Part shown: positions 1 to 7,937 of the stretch, in pieces
How positions within the stretch are numbered: position 1 is the stretch's first letter
Layout of the letters: every line of letters begins with the position of its first letter
DNA from: Parasedimentitalea maritima
Lineage (GTDB): Bacteria > Pseudomonadota > Alphaproteobacteria > Rhodobacterales > Rhodobacteraceae
Length of the DNA: 64,000 bases
Direction: 5' to 3'
Assembly: GCF_005771405.1 (NCBI RefSeq)
Contig: NZ_VAUA01000001.1
Location: forward strand, 124,001-188,000
Notes under the pieces: generated by a model
Database searches by the model: none
Told to the model about the DNA's origin: nothing
The model's input: only the letters and a program-made list of their open reading frames with translations
Program-made: the position numbers and the translations under genes

Positions 1-1231
1 TCGCTAGAGCTTGCACAATTGGCATCTGATCCTTGGCCAGCTCGTCGCTGCCAAACAGATCATCTGCCGCAGCCTCGCGGTGCGTCAGCGGAATATAGCA
101 GGCCTGGCCCGGTTCCACGCAAAGCGAGATGCCAACGAGATCCACAACCATTGAATCGAGACCTGTGGTTTCGGTATCTACAGCTACCCAGCCGCGCTGA
201 TGGATCTGGTCGATCCAAGGCTGCAACTCTTCGGCACTGGTCACGCAGGTGTATGCATCACGATCAAACGGAACCGCTTCGGGGGCTGCAACTTCGGCTG
301 CCTGAGGTGAGGCTTCGGGGATGACCGGAGCCTCTTGCCCTAGCTGATCCGCCATCCGCTTGGTCAGAGTGCGGAATTCCATTTCCGCAAGGAAAGCCAG
401 CAGCACCTCAGGGTCCGGGTCCAGAACCTCAAGATCTTCGATGGTGAAGTCCAGCTCCATGTTGCAGTCCAGCTGTACCAGCGTTTTGGACATTTCGATC
501 TGCTCACGCTTGTCGATCAGGGTCTGTCGGCGCTTGGGCTGTTTGATCTCTTCGGCGCGATCCAACAGGCTTTCCAGATCACCAAATTCGTTGATCAGGA
601 GAGCGGCAGTCTTGATACCAATTCCGGGCGCTCCGGGAACGTTGTCGACGCTATCGCCAGCCAGCGCTTGCACATCCACAACGCGTTCCGGGCCAACACC
701 GAACTTTTCGATCACGCCGTCGCGGTCGATGCGTTTGTTCTTCATCGCATCCAGCATTTCAACGCCGCCGCCAACCAGCTGCATCAGGTCTTTGTCCGAA
801 CTGATGATGGTGCAGCGCCCACCGGCGTCCCGGGCCTGGCAGGCTAGCGTCGCCATGATGTCGTCGGCCTCAAACCCTTCGACCTCTTTGCAAGCGATGT
901 TGAAGGCGCGGGTGGCGTCGCGGGTCAGCGGAAACTGCGGGCGCAGGTCTTCGGGCGCAGGGGGGCGGTTAGCCTTGTAGAGGTCATACAGGTCGTTGCG
1001 GAATGTCTTGCCCGAGTGGTCAAAAATCACCGCCACATGGGTTGGTGCATCTGGGCCAGTGTTGCCCTCGACATAGCGCTGCAGCATGTTGCAGAACCCC
1101 GCAACCGCGCCAATCGGCAACCCGTCGGATTTACGCGTCAGCGGCGGCAACGCGTGATAGGCGCGAAAGATAAAGGCAGAGCCGTCGATCAGATGCAGAT
1201 GGCATCCCTTGCCGAATTCACTGTTGCTCAT
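1..1231 (-). CDS. polA: DNA polymerase I, N-terminal part (runs off the window edge)
   Basis: Replication and repair polymerase that removes RNA primers and fills gaps. About 410 N-terminal residues are present. They begin MSNSEFGKG and run into a 5' nuclease domain with the LIDGSAFIFRAYHAL core and the helix-hairpin-helix stretch GIGIKTAA. After a linker rich in Ala, Glu and Pro comes the start of the 3'-5' exonuclease domain, where VDTETTGLD keeps the Asp-x-Glu metal motif, so proofreading is probably active. The polymerase domain lies outside the window. The ATG at 1229-1231 is the natural start, because homologues begin just before the nuclease core. The gene is divergent from the small exported protein that starts 40 bp away. 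Confidence 0.95.
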   Translation of the reverse strand, partial: MSNSEFGKGCHLHLIDGSAFIFRAYHALPPLTRKSDGLPIGAVAGFCNMLQRYVEGNTGPDAPTHVAVIFDHSGKTFRNDLYDLYKANRPPAPEDLRPQFPLTRDATRAFNIACKEVEGFEADDIMATLACQARDAGGRCTIISSDKDLMQLVGGGVEMLDAMKNKRIDRDGVIEKFGVGPERVVDVQALAGDSVDNVPGAPGIGIKTAALLINEFGDLESLLDRAEEIKQPKRRQTLIDKREQIEMSKTLVQLDCNMELDFTIEDLEVLDPDPEVLLAFLAEMEFRTLTKRMADQLGQEAPVIPEASPQAAEVAAPEAVPFDRDAYTCVTSAEELQPWIDQIHQRGWVAVDTETTGLDSMVVDLVGISLCVEPGQACYIPLTHREAAADDLFGSDELAKDQMPIVQALA

Positions 1232-1270
1232 GTCATTTATCTCCAACCCGTTTCTGAAAGAGTTAGTGCC

Positions 1271-1768
1271 ATGTTCCGATTTGTTCTTCCAGTCGCAGTT
1301 TGCCTATTTGGGCAATCTTCTGTTGCTCAAGAGGTTAGTGACGCGCCTTTGGTTGCGTCAGAAAACGTTGGATCTGAGTGTGTAAATATCGTTGGGTCTC
1401 AAAAAAACTGCGTGCGGGTCTTGGCCTGTATTGGCGAATCTGGGCTGTATTTTGATGGTGTCGCACTAGGTTGGGATGCTGGTCGGTTAAAGGGACTTAC
1501 CAGCGCAGGTGCCCAGTGTGATGGATGGTGGACCACTGGAGGAATTCTTGGGACGGGCACCGCAAAACTGCGATGCACGGATGGTATGATTGCAGATGTC
1601 TTTTTTTACAGTCAAGATAATTTGACAGGTACCGTAATAGGCCGAGGCAAGGATAGTGAAAACCGAATCCTGCACGTTTGGTCTGGCAAAAACGTACTGC
1701 AGTTTTTGACGGGCCCAAATGGACAACCGCGTATGGAATGCGGAGCTGTCGAAGTATTGATTGGTTGA
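1271..1768 (+). CDS. Small exported protein of unknown function
   Basis: 165-residue protein. The first 20 residues (MFRFVLPVAVCLFGQSSVAQ) form a clear Sec signal peptide with cleavage expected after VAQ. The mature part has several Cys residues (in SECVNIV, KNCVRV, LACIGE, AQCDGWW, LRCTDG, MECGAV), consistent with a disulfide-bonded periplasmic protein, and is rich in Gly and Thr. A longer frame is open upstream, but the signal peptide fixes the start at 1271. Base composition is more AT-rich than in polA. I do not recognise a family and propose no function. The gene stands alone between polA and the DUF2459 gene. Confidence 0.7.
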   Translation: MFRFVLPVAVCLFGQSSVAQEVSDAPLVASENVGSECVNIVGSQKNCVRVLACIGESGLYFDGVALGWDAGRLKGLTSAGAQCDGWWTTGGILGTGTAKLRCTDGMIADVFFYSQDNLTGTVIGRGKDSENRILHVWSGKNVLQFLTGPNGQPRMECGAVEVLIG

Positions 1769-1993
1769 CCGAAGATCAGGCAGCTTCTTCGAAGCTGTAT
1801 CCACCGAATTTCGGGCATGGACGGGTCCCAATCTCGCGCGCTTCATAGGCTAAAAGAAGAGCGGTATCCAAACGTTTTGCGCACAGAGTGGTTAGGGTAA
1901 CAGGCGTTTCCCACAGTGTTTCCCCTAGCTTGGCTACAATTAGGGACGGGGGGATCTTCCTGCCCCTTTTACGTGTTGGTGGTTCCACTGAAT

Positions 1994-2671
1994 CTACCAG
2001 TGTAGCCATCTCGACAGGGTGACCGAATAGGGTAGCGGCGTCCAAGCGCCAAATCTGCGTCCGCTAGCGCGTAGCATTCGGCCCACCCATGTGTTGCAGG
2101 TGCGCAGGATGTTGAACCGGCCTTTGGCTTCGTAGAACTGATCGGTGTCATTGAAACCGGCAAAGTCGATAGGCTGGGGCTCTCCGTTTGGGTCTTGGCT
2201 AAAGCTATCGGCAATGGCATCTGTCAAAGCAGCGTATTCTCCGCTGTGCAGAGTGAACCCTGGCAGGTTCAGGTCGTCTCTAAGAGCGCCAATAACGTCC
2301 ACCCTCATGACCGATCGATCACCAAAGATACCCTTGAGAACCGCCGTTGTGGAAATCTGATTATAACTTCCGACAGTTGTGTAGAAGTCGTATGCGCCCC
2401 AGCCGACAACCAGCCATCGCGCATTTGGGTGCTGCAAAGGCAGGCCTGTGTCGTTCAAAAATGAAAAACGCGCCCGGGTGGACGCGTTGAGTGGCAGCAG
2501 GAAATCATAGTGAATTGGGCCTGCGACCAGCAGGATCTCGGTGTCAGGCCCATCCTGTTGTGCTGCGGAGATCAAGGAGCCGGGAACAATCGCACCAATC
2601 AGAGCTGCCGACAAATAAAGTGCAACGGCAGCCAGCGGCCAGGTCAGCAGTCGCCTGACCCAGTGCCTCAC
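1994..2671 (-). CDS. DUF2459 (TIGR02117 family) membrane-anchored protein
   Basis: 225 residues. It has an N-terminal hydrophobic segment (about residues 8-30, [20 protein letters not shown]) that acts as signal anchor, followed by a periplasmic DUF2459 domain. Family-typical features are the early IHYDFLLPL stretch, [12 protein letters not shown], and a late CNTW motif with a conserved Cys. The biochemical role of the family is unknown. The start codon is GTG at 2669-2671, which overlaps the TGA of the upstream zinc-finger gene as GTGA, so the two are probably translationally coupled. No partner function can be read from the context. Confidence 0.85.
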   Translation of the reverse strand: MRHWVRRLLTWPLAAVALYLSAALIGAIVPGSLISAAQQDGPDTEILLVAGPIHYDFLLPLNASTRARFSFLNDTGLPLQHPNARWLVVGWGAYDFYTTVGSYNQISTTAVLKGIFGDRSVMRVDVIGALRDDLNLPGFTLHSGEYAALTDAIADSFSQDPNGEPQPIDFAGFNDTDQFYEAKGRFNILRTCNTWVGRMLRASGRRFGAWTPLPYSVTLSRWLHW

Positions 2672-2844
2672 TTTTCAGCGTGATCCTTGTGCACAAATTT
2701 GCAATCACAGTAGCCACATTCGACCCAACCCTGATCCTCGGGGATCTGGAGATAGACGCGGGGATGACCCAATGCGCCTTCGCTGCCGTCACAGACAACT
2801 TTATAGCTGTCGACGATTTTGGTTTCCGGCGCTTGGATGGTCAT
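2668..2844 (-). CDS. Zinc-finger (CHCC type) small protein
   Basis: 58-residue protein, too short for most ORF filters. The C-terminal [16 protein letters not shown] stretch supplies the Cys/His cluster of the CHCC zinc-finger family, related to the small NDUFS6-like zinc proteins of alphaproteobacteria. In mitochondria the related subunit belongs to the respiratory complex I arm. A complex I role here is only an inference. Its TGA overlaps the GTG start of the DUF2459 gene, which puts them in one operon. Confidence 0.85.
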   Translation of the reverse strand: MTIQAPETKIVDSYKVVCDGSEGALGHPRVYLQIPEDQGWVECGYCDCKFVHKDHAEK

Positions 2845-2915
2845 CGCTGGCAGTCCTCTTGCTAATCCATTAGGGGCTTTTATGAGCTAAGGCAAAACTG
2901 GGGGCAAGAGCTGCG

Positions 2916-3845
2916 ATGACACAGGATGCAATCCGATTGACAGGTTTGAGCAAAACCTATCGCGGTAAACGTGGTCAGCCTGAAAAACACGCGTTGAAAA
3001 ACGTCGATTTGACGGTGCCACGTGGGTCGGTGTTTGGATTGCTGGGCCCCAACGGTGCGGGCAAATCGACGATGATCAACATTCTGGCCGGTCTGGTGCT
3101 CAAGACCGCTGGCAAGGTTGATATATGGGGCTTTGATCAGGACACCAATCCGCGCCAATCACGGGCGGCTATCGGTGTAATGCCACAAGAGTTGAACCTT
3201 GACCCATTCTTCACACCCCGTGGGGCGCTGGAGGTGCAGGCCGGGTTGTATGGCGTGCCTAAATCGGAACGTCGCAGTGATGAGATTTTGGCGATGATCG
3301 GGTTAGAGGACAAAGCTGAGGCCTATGCTCGTACCCTGTCTGGCGGGATGCAGCGGCGGTTACTGCTGGGCAAGGCACTGGTGCATCGTCCTAATATTTT
3401 GGTGCTGGACGAACCAACCGCCGGTGTTGATATCGAGCTGCGGCAGATGTTGTGGACCAATATCCGCAAGCTGAATGAGCAGGGAATGACCATCATCCTG
3501 ACCACTCATTACCTGGAAGAAGCCGAAGAGATGTGTGACGAGATCGCCATCATCAACCAAGGTGAAGTGGTTGTACGCGACAGCACGGCCAATCTATTGG
3601 GACGACTGGATGCCAAAGCCATGGTTGTGCACCCAGATTCACCTGTGTCTGCCTTGCCTGACGCAGAAGGGATCGCTGCTGAGCTGCGCGGCGATGGCGC
3701 CGTTGTACTGCGTTATCACACCAATTCCACCAGCGCCGAACAAGTTCTGGCGGCTGTTCGGTCAGCCGGGATCACCATTCGTGATGTCAAAACGGAAGAG
3801 GCCGATCTGGAAGATGTGTTCTTGTCGCTGACATCATCCCGTTAA
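2916..3845 (+). CDS. ABC-2 type transporter ATP-binding protein, no adjacent permease
   Basis: 309-residue ATPase of the drug/polysaccharide export (DrrA/CcmA-like) class. It has Walker A GPNGAGKST (near residue 47), a Q-loop around VMPQELNL, signature LSGGMQRR, Walker B ILVLDEP and switch His in TTHYLEEAEE. The C-terminal part after residue 220 is the accessory domain typical of ABC-2 ATPases, ending in DLEDVFLSLT. Such ATPases need an ABC-2 membrane protein, normally encoded directly downstream. Here the next gene is a convergent ArsR regulator, so the partner must lie elsewhere or be absent. Energising an exporter is the family role; the substrate cannot be inferred. Confidence 0.93.
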   Translation: MTQDAIRLTGLSKTYRGKRGQPEKHALKNVDLTVPRGSVFGLLGPNGAGKSTMINILAGLVLKTAGKVDIWGFDQDTNPRQSRAAIGVMPQELNLDPFFTPRGALEVQAGLYGVPKSERRSDEILAMIGLEDKAEAYARTLSGGMQRRLLLGKALVHRPNILVLDEPTAGVDIELRQMLWTNIRKLNEQGMTIILTTHYLEEAEEMCDEIAIINQGEVVVRDSTANLLGRLDAKAMVVHPDSPVSALPDAEGIAAELRGDGAVVLRYHTNSTSAEQVLAAVRSAGITIRDVKTEEADLEDVFLSLTSSR

Positions 3846-3882
3846 TGCATATTGCGAAGGCGCCACGGCACAGTTCGCCGGG

Positions 3883-4209
3883 TTAACACTTGTCGGGGGT
3901 TGGACAACACGCGATCACATCTTGATGATTGCCACAGCAATCATTGATCAGATAGCCAATCATGCTCCCCATAGCATCAAAATTGACGCGATAGATGATG
4001 TGGCGTGACTTACGCTCTGCCGTCACCAGCCCGGCATTGGCAAGGGTAGACAGGTGAAAAGAGGCCCGCGACGAGGCAGCATCAACGGCTTCGCCGATCT
4101 CTCCGGCTGAAGCGCCATCGCTGCCTTTGGTAACTAGAAACCTTAGAATGCGCAGCCGTGTTTCCTGCGCAAGCGCGCCTAACGCGTCTATCACTTGGCT
4201 CTCATCCAT
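3883..4209 (-). CDS. ArsR/SmtB-family regulator with C-terminal Cys pairs
   Basis: 108-residue winged-helix repressor (helix-turn-helix about residues 34-68, with SSRASFHLSTLANAGLV as the recognition region). The classical ELCVCDL metal site in the DNA-binding helix is absent. Instead the C-terminus carries Cys91-Cys92, Cys101-Cys102 and Cys108. This resembles the Acidithiobacillus ferrooxidans ArsR, whose As(III) site is built from late cysteines. That points to a thiophilic metalloid or metal ligand, but this is inference. It is divergent from the DUF6428 gene, with two inverted-repeat sites in the shared promoter region. Confidence 0.92.
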   Translation of the reverse strand: MDESQVIDALGALAQETRLRILRFLVTKGSDGASAGEIGEAVDAASSRASFHLSTLANAGLVTAERKSRHIIYRVNFDAMGSMIGYLINDCCGNHQDVIACCPTPDKC

Positions 4210-4210
4210 A

Positions 4211-4266
4211 TTTCAACTCCTATTGAAGTACTCGTTGACTCTCTATTATTTCAATAATACTTGAAA
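4211..4266. promoter_or_regulatory. Two operator-like inverted repeats in the ArsR/DUF6428 promoter region
   Basis: TTTCAA-N6-TTGAAG at 4211-4228 and TTTCAA-N6-TTGAAA at 4249-4266 share the same arms and the same 6-bp spacer, with centres 38 bp apart. The region between the divergent start codons (4209 and 4294) is AT-rich, unlike its surroundings. The right-hand site also overlaps ATTAT-N4-ATAAT. These are good candidates for binding by the adjacent ArsR protein, giving autoregulation and control of the DUF6428 gene. The assignment is inferred from position and symmetry. Confidence 0.65.
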
Positions 4267-4293
4267 CGTTGAGATATCATGGAGAAGTACACG

Positions 4294-4785
4294 ATGACAC
4301 ATGAAACAACAACGCTGAACAGCGTGGTGACTCTGCTTAAGCTACAGGATGCAGATGCGCCGCTGGTGTTTGAAACCAATGAGGGTGAGATAGGCGGTGG
4401 CTATCACGTGACCGAACTGAAACAGTCGTTCATCACGAGTATCGATTGTGGTGGAAACATCGATGACTGGCGTGAAACGCATGTCCAACTGTTAGATGGG
4501 CAAACCGGAGAGCATATGAATGTCGGTAAGTTTGCTGCCATAGCGGACAAAAGCATGGCCAAGGTACAACATCTGGGTGAGGCGCCTTTGTATTTTGAAT
4601 TTGCACTAAAAAACAAAGGGCTTCGGCGCTACCAGATAGAGGCGCTGACACCCGACGCATCAAAGATCAAAGTTTTGCTTACTGAAGGGCAGGCTATGTG
4701 TAAGCCCGCTGCTGCGGGCAAAGCGGTGGAAACTGCCAACGGGTGTTGCAGTTCAAATAGCTCCAAATCGGCCTGCTGTACATAA
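4294..4785 (+). CDS. DUF6428 family protein with Cys-rich tail
   Basis: 163 residues, counted from the ATG at 4294, which has GGAGAA at the right distance. An in-frame ATG at 4279 has no ribosome site. The family is found in Rhodobacterales and is often encoded beside ArsR regulators. The core (about residues 1-135) is soluble and has no obvious catalytic motif. The tail contains a single Cys in AMCKP and then Cys-Cys pairs in NGCCSS and SACCT, mirroring the Cys pairs of the adjacent ArsR. Divergent arrangement and paired sites suggest it is induced by the ArsR ligand. A role in metal or metalloid binding is inference; no ArsB, Acr3 or ArsC gene is adjacent. Confidence 0.85.
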   Translation: MTHETTTLNSVVTLLKLQDADAPLVFETNEGEIGGGYHVTELKQSFITSIDCGGNIDDWRETHVQLLDGQTGEHMNVGKFAAIADKSMAKVQHLGEAPLYFEFALKNKGLRRYQIEALTPDASKIKVLLTEGQAMCKPAAAGKAVETANGCCSSNSSKSACCT

Positions 4786-4792
4786 ACGGGTC

Positions 4793-4833
4793 ATGCCTCC
4801 ACTTGGCTGCGTCTTTTCGCCAAGTGGAGGCAT
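4793..4833 (+). terminator. Strong hairpin after the DUF6428 gene
   Basis: A perfect 15-bp stem (ATGCCTCCACTTGGC paired with its complement) with an 11-nt loop begins 8 bp after the stop codon. No U-run follows, so it may stabilise the 3' end or need Rho rather than act as a classic intrinsic terminator. Confidence 0.6.
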
Positions 4834-4969
4834 TGGCTACCCTTAAAAGCGTGCAGGTGAGAGCCGCATACACTTAAATATGTTCTGCTGATGCTTGCTG
4901 GCAGGCAAATGTGCGGGCACATAGGGTGAGACGCATCCCATCAAGGGAGTCCGGCAGATCGGAGGCCAC

Positions 4970-5272
4970 ATGAAAGCACTTTGCATTGTTCCAGTATTCT
5001 TTGCCGTCGCAGCTTGCGACGTCCCAAACAATTCCACACGCGCAGACGCAAGCGGCAGTGCCCAAATCCAACTTCAGGATGGCCGGAATTGTTGGGACAA
5101 CCAATGTATGCGGTTTAATTCGCGTAATGGGTCATTTTACATATCAGGACGTGTGCCGGTACGCCCTCCGGCGGGGTCTATTCAAAGCGGCGGCTATATA
5201 TCTGTTGCGGCGTTCCAGCAGACATTTCACACAGCGATGCGAGCAGAATCACCTGGTGACCTGGACAGATAA
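4970..5272 (+). CDS. Small putative lipoprotein
   Basis: 100 residues beginning MKALCIVPVFFAVAACDV, a short hydrophobic signal followed by a lipobox-like VAAC with the Cys at residue 16. Lipid attachment is likely but the box is not ideal at -3. The mature part contains a close Cys pair (NCWDNQCMRF) and no recognisable domain. It stands alone between a hairpin and a pseudogene. A second frame over the same bases (4986-5294) lacks a signal peptide and is treated as a shadow. Function unknown. Confidence 0.6.
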   Translation: MKALCIVPVFFAVAACDVPNNSTRADASGSAQIQLQDGRNCWDNQCMRFNSRNGSFYISGRVPVRPPAGSIQSGGYISVAAFQQTFHTAMRAESPGDLDR

Positions 5273-5298
5273 GATCAAGCCTTTGGATCTGTGAGTCC

Positions 5299-5592
5299 TT
5301 AGATCCTGATCAGGGTGTCCATATGTGAAGCAATAATAGTGGCACATTCTTGAGCATGAGTTGAAATCAAGAAATGCCCGGCCTCTTTTACAACGTGTTG
5401 GAACCGCTATCTGGCGGCAGTACTATTGAACCTGCTCGGGCAAAGATTGAAAGAAACCGGGTTGGCTGGTCGAGATCAGGCGATAATTCCCCTTAAGTGA
5501 GTGGTGAACACCCTTCCAAGCCGCGAGTGTACTGTACCAACCTAGGAGAAAAAGCAGAACAGGTCCGGTGCCGGTGTCATCAAAATCAAAAC
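5299..5592 (-). pseudogene. Alpha/beta hydrolase remnant with internal deletion
   Basis: Reading the minus strand from about 5592 to 5423 gives an alpha/beta-hydrolase N-terminus: DDTGTGPVLLFLLG (the strand before the oxyanion loop), then a region ending RLISTSQPGF, then a TAG stop. In another frame, 5406 to 5299 encodes a typical C-terminus with the catalytic-His context KEAGHFLIST and a TAA stop. The middle, including the nucleophile elbow, is missing, and a frame change separates the pieces. About 90 of an expected 250-280 residues remain. This explains most of the 413-bp gap between 5272 and 5686. Confidence 0.75.
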
Positions 5593-5685
5593 TCAGGATG
5601 AGACGCGAGCACCGGAAAGAATGTAGCCAAAGAGAAATTCTCTCCAGCTAGATACCTGCGATTTGGGTCTGATAATGGCAGCGTT

Positions 5686-6150
5686 TTACGCTCGGTCGAT
5701 CCGCGCTTGGTAGCAATTGTTCCGGGAAGACCGGATATGGATGTAGGCCACTCGATCATCGTTAAAAATGTCACCAGCTCGACTTAACATGTCTACCTTG
5801 GAAATCACGACACCCGTGCCATAAACGATGCGGTCCTCATGATTGTAACCTTTGATCAGGTAGTCAGGTGACCGTTCAAAAATCTCGGGGGTTTGGTCGC
5901 CCTGGTGCTTTTTGCACTGATCCGCACAGAGGAAAATAGGGCCAGTTTCTGCATAGGGTTGTTGGGTTGGAAAAGGGCGATGGGCCAGTATCAGCATCTC
6001 CGCATCCTTTGGGATATACTGAAGGCAGTGGCGACAGGGGTTGCCACCACCATCGGACAGGGTGCGCTCTGGTGTTTGTCCGTGGGCATCCGGCCCACCA
6101 TTTTGCAGGGCGCGGACGAGCGATGTTGGCAAAGCGTTGAACTTGGTCAT
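5686..6150 (-). CDS. DUF1203 family protein
   Basis: 154 residues from the ATG at 6148-6150, which is preceded by AAGGAGA. A longer frame begins 36 bp upstream but lacks a ribosome site and the family start (MTKFNALP). It has the family pattern of a Cys pair in NPCRHCLQYI, then EMLILAHRPF and GPIFLCADQC. A later segment contains YGTGVVI and a C-terminal HIRSSRNNCYQARI. The Cys/His content hints at metal or redox binding, but no activity is established for the family. It is transcribed away from gpmI. Confidence 0.87.
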   Translation of the reverse strand: MTKFNALPTSLVRALQNGGPDAHGQTPERTLSDGGGNPCRHCLQYIPKDAEMLILAHRPFPTQQPYAETGPIFLCADQCKKHQGDQTPEIFERSPDYLIKGYNHEDRIVYGTGVVISKVDMLSRAGDIFNDDRVAYIHIRSSRNNCYQARIDRA

Positions 6151-6279
6151 GATATGTCTCCTTTGGTTGCCCTGACACTGGCGCATTCGTGTGGTCCCAA
6201 GCGACCCGTTTGTTGCGCATCCGACAGAGGCTCCCGCCGGTTATCGGCCCCTGATGGGGGTCTGGCCCGTTGGGCATGG

Positions 6280-6299
6280 CACCTGGCTTGGGCCAGGTG
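6280..6299. other. 8-bp hairpin in the 269-bp gap upstream of gpmI
   Basis: CACCTGGC-TTGG-GCCAGGTG forms a compact stem-loop between the divergent DUF1203 and gpmI genes. No T-run flanks it on either strand, so it is not a terminator. It could sit in an untranslated leader or be an operator. Nothing else is recognisable in 6151-6419 apart from presumed promoters. Confidence 0.35.
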
Positions 6300-6419
6300 T
6301 AGGTTGCGTTGAACCGCGAACGAAACACAGTGTGGAGGCGGGAGGCACATAAGGGCTGTTCACCATCCCGGGGATAGGTTGTAAAAGGCTGACAAACATC
6401 CAAACTCCGGAGCTTTGAT

Positions 6420-7937
6420 ATGCCCACGCCGAAACCTGTTGTCCTGTGTATTCTTGATGGCTGGGGCAGTGGTGAGCCGGGCGTCGCGAATGCACCGCAT
6501 CTCGCCAAGACACCAACCTTTGATGCAATTATGGCCAGTGGACCACAGGCGCGGTTGATTACCCATGGGCCCGATGTCGGGTTGCCTAGCGGACAGATGG
6601 GCAACTCGGAAGTTGGACACACCAACATCGGCGCCGGCCGGGTTGTGGCGATGGATCTGGGGCAGATAGATCTGGCGATCGAGGATGGCTCTTTCTTCGA
6701 AAATGCTGCCTTGCAGGACTTTATCACCAAGCTGAAATCCACTGGCGGTGCAGCGCACTTGATGGGGCTGGTGTCCGATGGTGGAGTGCACGGGCACATC
6801 AACCATATTTTGGCTGCGGTGAAAGCAGTGACTGATGCCGGTGTGCCAGTCTGGTTGCATGCGATCACCGATGGGCGCGATGTGGCCCCAAAGTCAGCGT
6901 TGGAGTACTTTGAAACACTGCAAGCAGCGCTGCCAGACGGAGCAGATATCGCCAGTGTGACCGGCCGCTACTTTGCGATGGATCGCGACAACCGCTGGAA
7001 CCGGGTTAGTCAGGCTTATACTGCAATGATCAACGGCGGAGGCCGCGTAGCGATGGACGCCAAGGCGGCGGTTGAACAAGCTTATGCACGATCGGAGACA
7101 GATGAATTCATCAGTGCCACGGTAATTGGTGAATATCCCGGGATGCGCGACAGTGACGGATTTTTCTGTCTGAACTTCCGCGCTGATCGCGCACGAGAGA
7201 TCCTTGCGGCTATTGGTCAGCCGGGCTTTGAAGCGTTTGAAGTTGGGAAACGGCCAAAGCTGGCAGCTTTCCTTGGCATGGTTGGGTATTCGGACGACCA
7301 CAACACTTATATGACGACCGCCTATCCCAAGGCTGAAATCGTCAATACGCTGGGCGCATGGGTTGCCAAACAGGGGTTGCGTCAGTTTCGACTAGCTGAG
7401 ACTGAAAAATACCCACATGTGACGTTCTTCCTGAACGGTGGTAAAGAAGCACCCGAGGTGGGCGAAGACCGGTTTATGCCTAAATCACCGGATGTGGCGA
7501 CTTATGACCTGCAGCCCGAAATGTCGGCACCCGAAGTGACTGCTAAGTTTGTTGAGGCGATTGAAGCGGGTTATGATCTTATTGTGACCAATTACGCTAA
7601 CCCGGATATGGTGGGTCACACGGGTGATCTGGCGGCAGCTATGGCGGCGTGCGAGGCGGTGGATCAGGGATTGGCGCAGATCGTTGAGGCGCTGAACAAG
7701 GTGGGTGGTGCTATGTTGTTGACTGCGGATCATGGCAATTGCGAAGTGATGGTGGACCCGGTAACCGGTGAACCGCATACCGCGCATACGCTAAACTTGG
7801 TGCCTTTGGCCTTGGTTGGTGGACCTCAGGATGCAACACTGCGCGACGGTCGATTGGCTGACCTTGCTCCAACTTTGCTTGAACTCATGGGGCTGGAAAA
7901 ACCTGTTGAGATGACTGGAAAGAGCCTGTTGGCATGA
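6420..7937 (+). CDS. gpmI: 2,3-bisphosphoglycerate-independent phosphoglycerate mutase
   Basis: 505 residues, the usual iPGM length. It interconverts 3- and 2-phosphoglycerate in glycolysis and gluconeogenesis. The Mn-binding Asp13 is in CILDGWG and the phosphorylated Ser63 in QMGNSEVGH. Further metal ligands appear in TADHGNCE near the C-terminus, with NYANPDMVGHTG and MLLTADHGN as alkaline-phosphatase-superfamily landmarks. It is the first gene of gpmI-envC-ctpA. Its TGA overlaps the next ATG as ATGA, implying coupled translation. This cluster order is common in Rhodobacterales. Confidence 0.97.
   Translation: MPTPKPVVLCILDGWGSGEPGVANAPHLAKTPTFDAIMASGPQARLITHGPDVGLPSGQMGNSEVGHTNIGAGRVVAMDLGQIDLAIEDGSFFENAALQDFITKLKSTGGAAHLMGLVSDGGVHGHINHILAAVKAVTDAGVPVWLHAITDGRDVAPKSALEYFETLQAALPDGADIASVTGRYFAMDRDNRWNRVSQAYTAMINGGGRVAMDAKAAVEQAYARSETDEFISATVIGEYPGMRDSDGFFCLNFRADRAREILAAIGQPGFEAFEVGKRPKLAAFLGMVGYSDDHNTYMTTAYPKAEIVNTLGAWVAKQGLRQFRLAETEKYPHVTFFLNGGKEAPEVGEDRFMPKSPDVATYDLQPEMSAPEVTAKFVEAIEAGYDLIVTNYANPDMVGHTGDLAAAMAACEAVDQGLAQIVEALNKVGGAMLLTADHGNCEVMVDPVTGEPHTAHTLNLVPLALVGGPQDATLRDGRLADLAPTLLELMGLEKPVEMTGKSLLA

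Noticed and set aside
1776-2045. Minus-strand frame of 89 codons beside the DUF2459 gene
   Set aside because: No ribosome site or recognisable family, and its start lies inside the DUF2459 coding region. It could be a relic but cannot be supported.
5876-6868. 330-codon minus-strand frame across the DUF1203 start and gpmI
   Set aside because: It is antisense to gpmI and out of frame with DUF1203. The sequence looks random with many Pro/Arg/Cys, so it is a shadow.
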